From positions 558,001 through 622,000 of the forward strand of contig NZ_CP013293.1 in assembly GCF_001456155.1 (NCBI RefSeq): a stretch of 64,000 bases of DNA, read 5' to 3'. This stretch comes from Chryseobacterium sp. IHB B 17019. GTDB taxonomy: Bacteria > Bacteroidota > Bacteroidia > Flavobacteriales > Weeksellaceae. Within the stretch, counting starts at the first letter, position 1; every line of letters starts with the position of its first letter. Below are positions 61,157-64,000 of the stretch, piece after piece. Below the pieces are notes generated by a model, which did not search any database, had not been told where the DNA came from, and saw only the letters and a list, made by a program, of their open reading frames with translations. Both the position numbers and the translations under genes were made by a program.

Positions 61157-62200
61157 TTGAAAAATACAGAAACCCAAAGCTTTCAACACATTGGCAACAA
61201 ACTCCTGAACTGGTACAAAAAAAATGCCCGCGATTTACCTTTCAGACAGACAAAAGATCCTTATAAAATCTGGATTTGTGAAATCGTTTTTCAACAAACA
61301 AGGATCAATCAGGGGTTGAATCATTATAATAATTTCATTAAAAGATTTCCAAATGTAAAAACCTTGGCAGAAGCTCAGGAAGATGAGGTTTTGCTGTATT
61401 GGAAGGGCTTGGGATATTATTCCAGAGCCATCAATATTCATAAAGCTGCCCAACAGATAATGAATGATTATCATGGAGTTTTTCCTCATCAATATGAAGA
61501 AATTTTAAAATTAAAAGGTGTCGGGAAATATACGGCTGCGGCGGTTTCCAGCATTTGTTTTGATGGAAAAACACCAGCTGTTGACGGGAACTTTTACCGG
61601 GTTTTAAGCCGTGTTTTTGCAGATGATTTTGATATTTCCAATTCAAGGGCTTTCAATTATTTTTCTGAGCTGGCACATTTAATTTTACCCGAAAATGTCG
61701 GGGATTTTAATCAGGCAATGATGGATCTGGGCTCGGAAATCTGTAAACCCAAAAATCCTCTTTGCAGTGCATGTCCTTTAAACGAAGATTGTCTGGCATT
61801 TTCTTTAAATAAAGTTTCAGAATTTCCCGTTAAAACGAAAAAAGTAAAGGCCGAAGACTTAGATTTAAAATATTATTTCGTTCACAGAAACGGTAAATTT
61901 TTAATCCAGCAAAGAAAAGATGATTTTATCTGGAAAAAATTATTTGAATTTCCACCTGAAATTTCGGATGAATTAGTTCCTTTTATTAAAAGCGTAAAAA
62001 TGGTTAATCATAAGCTGACTCATAAGAATTTAAGCATTGAAATTTTTAATATTGAGGTGGATTCAGAAACAACCTGGCAAAACTTTATTAAAGAAAATAA
62101 TTTTATTGTCACGGACGTTGAAGCTTCTCACGAAAGATCATTCCCAAAACCTTTGGAAAATTATATTCAAAATTATCATACAGCGTATAGAATTCTTTAG
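61157..62200 (+). CDS. mutY: Adenine DNA glycosylase MutY, TTG start
   Basis: Removes A mispaired with 8-oxoguanine. 347 aa. Catalytic Glu42 in WICEIVFQQTRINQG, the helix-hairpin-helix LKGVGKYTAAAV (118-129), catalytic Asp143 in PAVDGNFYR, the iron-sulfur loop Cys-x6-Cys-x2-Cys-x5-Cys (ICKPKNPLCSACPLNEDC), and a C-terminal NUDIX-like 8-oxoG reader (about 235-345). The start must be non-ATG: the TTG at 61157 (MKNTETQSF) is the only usual start codon between the upstream stop and the conserved LLNWYKKNARDLPFR. Confidence 0.93.
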   Translation: MKNTETQSFQHIGNKLLNWYKKNARDLPFRQTKDPYKIWICEIVFQQTRINQGLNHYNNFIKRFPNVKTLAEAQEDEVLLYWKGLGYYSRAINIHKAAQQIMNDYHGVFPHQYEEILKLKGVGKYTAAAVSSICFDGKTPAVDGNFYRVLSRVFADDFDISNSRAFNYFSELAHLILPENVGDFNQAMMDLGSEICKPKNPLCSACPLNEDCLAFSLNKVSEFPVKTKKVKAEDLDLKYYFVHRNGKFLIQQRKDDFIWKKLFEFPPEISDELVPFIKSVKMVNHKLTHKNLSIEIFNIEVDSETTWQNFIKENNFIVTDVEASHERSFPKPLENYIQNYHTAYRIL

Positions 62201-62497
62201 CGCAATGGAAGTTGGGGGGCTGGAAGATGGAAGTTTACAAGACTGTGGATAGAGATTCTTCCTTCGTCAGAATGACATTCTCCCCGCTCTTTGCTGAGTA
62301 TAAACTGAAGGTTTACGAACGTAGTTCAGCCTTTGCGAACTTAAAACGTTTAATAGTCAAAAAAATCTTAGCGGACTTTGCGTTTAAAATAATATTTAAA
62401 TAAAACCTTTTATAGTTAAATTTACATTAAATAAAATTGAAATTCAAAACCCATTGAAATCCTGAAATTTGTCTCCCGAAATCTGAAATCTAATTTG
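62201..62497. repeat. mutY-gldD spacer with dispersed repeats
   Basis: Contains copy 2 of the 27-base repeat (62251-62277) and a diverged gctgagt...gaacg repeat (62293-62321), with cggactttgcgtttaaaa after it. No ssb or gldE, which I recall lying here in Flavobacterium johnsoniae. Confidence 0.55.
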
Positions 62498-62505
62498 TAC
62501 TTTTG
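62498..62505 (+). promoter_or_regulatory. -7 box of gldD
   Basis: TACTTTTG, with the ATG only 5 bases after its last G, which implies a leaderless or nearly leaderless message. A TTTG lies 26 bp upstream, too far for a standard -33. Confidence 0.5.
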
Positions 62506-62509
62506 CAAA

Positions 62510-63067
62510 ATGTTTAAAAACGCCATTTTTATTTTTGTAGCATTGCTTTTGGTGTCTTGCGGAAAAGATCCTGTTCCGAAGCCTTATGGGGAGCTCCGTT
62601 TGGAATATCCCGCGCCAAAGTATCAGAAATTTGAAAACAACTGTGCATACACTTTTGAATACTCGGATTTTGCAAAAATTACGAATGCCAAAAAACCTTG
62701 CTGGTACTACTTGAACTACCCGAAAATGAAGGCGAAGATTTTTGTGACATATTACCCGATTCAGAATGATTTTGCAGAACATATCAAGGAAGCGGAAAAA
62801 ATGGTTTACGAACATACGATTAAAGCAAGCGCCATTGACACAAAGTCTTTCGAATATCCTAAAAAGAGGGTGTATGGGAATTTTTATGAGCTTAAAGGGC
62901 AGAGCGCATCCAATCTTCAATTTTACATTACAGACAGCACGAAGCATTTCGTGACCGCTTATTTATACTTCAACACAAGACCAAAGCCTGATTCTTTGGC
63001 TCCCGCAGTGGATTATATCAAAAAAGATATGAAACATCTGCTCGACACATTTGAATGGAAAAATTAA
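62510..63067 (+). CDS. gldD: Gliding motility lipoprotein GldD
   Basis: 185 aa (MFKNAIFIFVALLLVSC, lipid on Cys17) with the family's DPVPKPYGELRLEYP start and FKITN...CWYYLNYPKMKAKIFV core. GldD is required for gliding and T9SS function in flavobacteria, but its exact part is unknown. The start is the ATG at 62510; the longer frame begins at a TTG at 62495 that runs over the -7 box. Chryseobacteria are mostly non-gliding, so it probably serves secretion here. Confidence 0.92.
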   Translation: MFKNAIFIFVALLLVSCGKDPVPKPYGELRLEYPAPKYQKFENNCAYTFEYSDFAKITNAKKPCWYYLNYPKMKAKIFVTYYPIQNDFAEHIKEAEKMVYEHTIKASAIDTKSFEYPKKRVYGNFYELKGQSASNLQFYITDSTKHFVTAYLYFNTRPKPDSLAPAVDYIKKDMKHLLDTFEWKN

Positions 63068-63094
63068 TTACTTTAATATACTTTGATAAAAAAT

Positions 63095-64000
63095 ATGAAA
63101 CTTTTAGTTGTAGGAAGTGTTGCGTTCGACGCGATCGAAACGCCATTTGGAAAAACTGATAAAATTTTAGGAGGTGCAGCAACGTATATCGGGATCACTT
63201 CATCTATCTTGGGTGTAAAATCCGGAATCGTTTCCGTTGTTGGAGGAGATTTCCCACAGGAACACCTTGATATGTTCACAAACAGAGGCATCAATATTGA
63301 AGGAATTGAGATCGTAAAAGAAGGAAAAACTTTCTTCTGGTCCGGGAAATACCATAATGATTTAAATACAAGAGATACATTAGCTACCGAAGTTAATGTT
63401 TTGGAAAATTTTGACCCAAAAATCCCTGATTCTATGCAGGATGCAGAGATTTTACTACTAGGAAATCTACATCCCGGCGTACAGCTTTCCGTTCTTGAAA
63501 AAATGAACAACCGTCCGAAACTGGTTATCCTTGATACCATGAATTTCTGGATGAATACCGCTTGGGATATTTTAATGGATATGATCGCTAAAACCGATGT
63601 AATTACCATTAATGATGAAGAAGCAAGACAGCTTTCGGGGGAATATTCTTTGGTAAAAGCAGCAAAAAAAATCCATACAATGGGTCCGGAATATGTTATT
63701 ATTAAAAAAGGAGAGCACGGCGCTTTACTTTTCCATGATGGTAAGGTATTTGCGATTCCTGCGCTTCCGTTGGAAGAGGTTTTTGATCCTACCGGAGCCG
63801 GGGACACTTTCGCAGGAGGTTTTGCAGCATATTTGGCTAAAAAAGGAAAGATTGATTTCGAAACTATGAAATCTGCATTAATCGTAGGTTCTGCGATGGC
63901 TTCTTTCACGGTTGAGAAATTCGGGACGGAGAGAATTGAGGAAGTAAACGAATCTGATATGTTCGCAAGATTGAGACAATTCAAAGAATTAACGACTTTC
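63095..64000 (+). CDS. PfkB-family sugar/nucleoside kinase, 3' end outside the window
   Basis: 302 codons are visible from the ATG at 63095 with no stop, so only a short end is missing. N-terminal MKLLVVGSVAFDAIETPFGK, GGAATYIGITSSILG (substrate lid), TINDEEARQLSG, and the ATP/anion-hole motif DPTGAGDTFAGGFAAYL with the catalytic Asp237. This is the ribokinase/PfkB family; the substrate (ribose, fructose-like sugar or adenosine) cannot be set. It follows gldD after 27 bp, likely on the same message. Confidence 0.9.
   Translation, partial: MKLLVVGSVAFDAIETPFGKTDKILGGAATYIGITSSILGVKSGIVSVVGGDFPQEHLDMFTNRGINIEGIEIVKEGKTFFWSGKYHNDLNTRDTLATEVNVLENFDPKIPDSMQDAEILLLGNLHPGVQLSVLEKMNNRPKLVILDTMNFWMNTAWDILMDMIAKTDVITINDEEARQLSGEYSLVKAAKKIHTMGPEYVIIKKGEHGALLFHDGKVFAIPALPLEEVFDPTGAGDTFAGGFAAYLAKKGKIDFETMKSALIVGSAMASFTVEKFGTERIEEVNESDMFARLRQFKELTTF

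Noticed and set aside
63073..63984. Minus-strand frame of 303 codons at the right end
   Set aside because: It lies opposite the PfkB kinase gene, which has all its motifs on the plus strand and runs off the window.

Overview
The window looks like chromosomal DNA of a flavobacterium, most likely a Chryseobacterium-type member of the Weeksellaceae. The grounds are: low GC; almost no Shine-Dalgarno sequences; many Bacteroidota promoters of the TTG-N18-20-TAnnTTTG type; a gliding gene (gldD); a giant surface protein ending in a gliding-motility/type IX secretion C-terminal domain; the parA-parB-DUF5683-dapB-lepB-wbqC gene order; and type VI (subtype iii) sheath genes. Identifications rest on motifs and remembered families; no database search was run.

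Layout. 1-9.2 kb: a truncated lipoprotein gene, obgE, adk and hpt, a 3.9-kb lectin/Ig-repeat surface protein with a recent 687-bp internal duplication, and an ABC-F ATPase. 9.2-11.1 kb: a small accessory island with a ParD-like antitoxin followed by a 3' remnant of its ParE toxin, a broken second copy of the ABC-F 3' end, and an overlapping gene pair encoding a 260-aa protein and a PIN-domain nuclease. 11.3-18 kb: purA, then a three-gene leftward cluster (533-aa protein, 612-aa protein, leaderless muramidase) in which the two large proteins seem to share a module. 18-25 kb: TonB-like protein, parAB, DUF5683 protein, dapB, lepB, wbqC. 25-34 kb: S8 protease, lipoproteins, OmpA-like protein, a mycobacterial-like decaprenylphosphoryl-arabinose gene set (ubiA-dprE1-dprE2 plus a HAD phosphatase), cysteine desulfurase and thioredoxin. 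34-39 kb: three identical tRNA-Asp genes around a Crp/Fnr gene, L,D-transpeptidase, PDZ aspartic protease, esterase. 39-44 kb: AT-rich, secreted proteins including two tandem fibre-like paralogues with long leaders. 44-58 kb: tyrS, a sigma factor, lipA, an MFS transporter, an oxidoreductase, a lipocalin, cinA and two M13 metallopeptidases. 58-64 kb: tssB-tssC, a lipoprotein, mutY, gldD and a PfkB kinase cut by the window end.

The spacers carry several dispersed palindromic repeat families. The most striking is a roughly 100-118-bp element present three times (7.3, 12.6 and 55.9 kb), with conserved ends and a central hairpin. In the two similar copies the stem sequence differs but the pairing is kept. 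The strongest candidates for undescribed biology are this repeat family, the 13-18 kb three-gene cluster, the PIN gene pair, and the arabinose-lipid pathway outside Actinobacteria.
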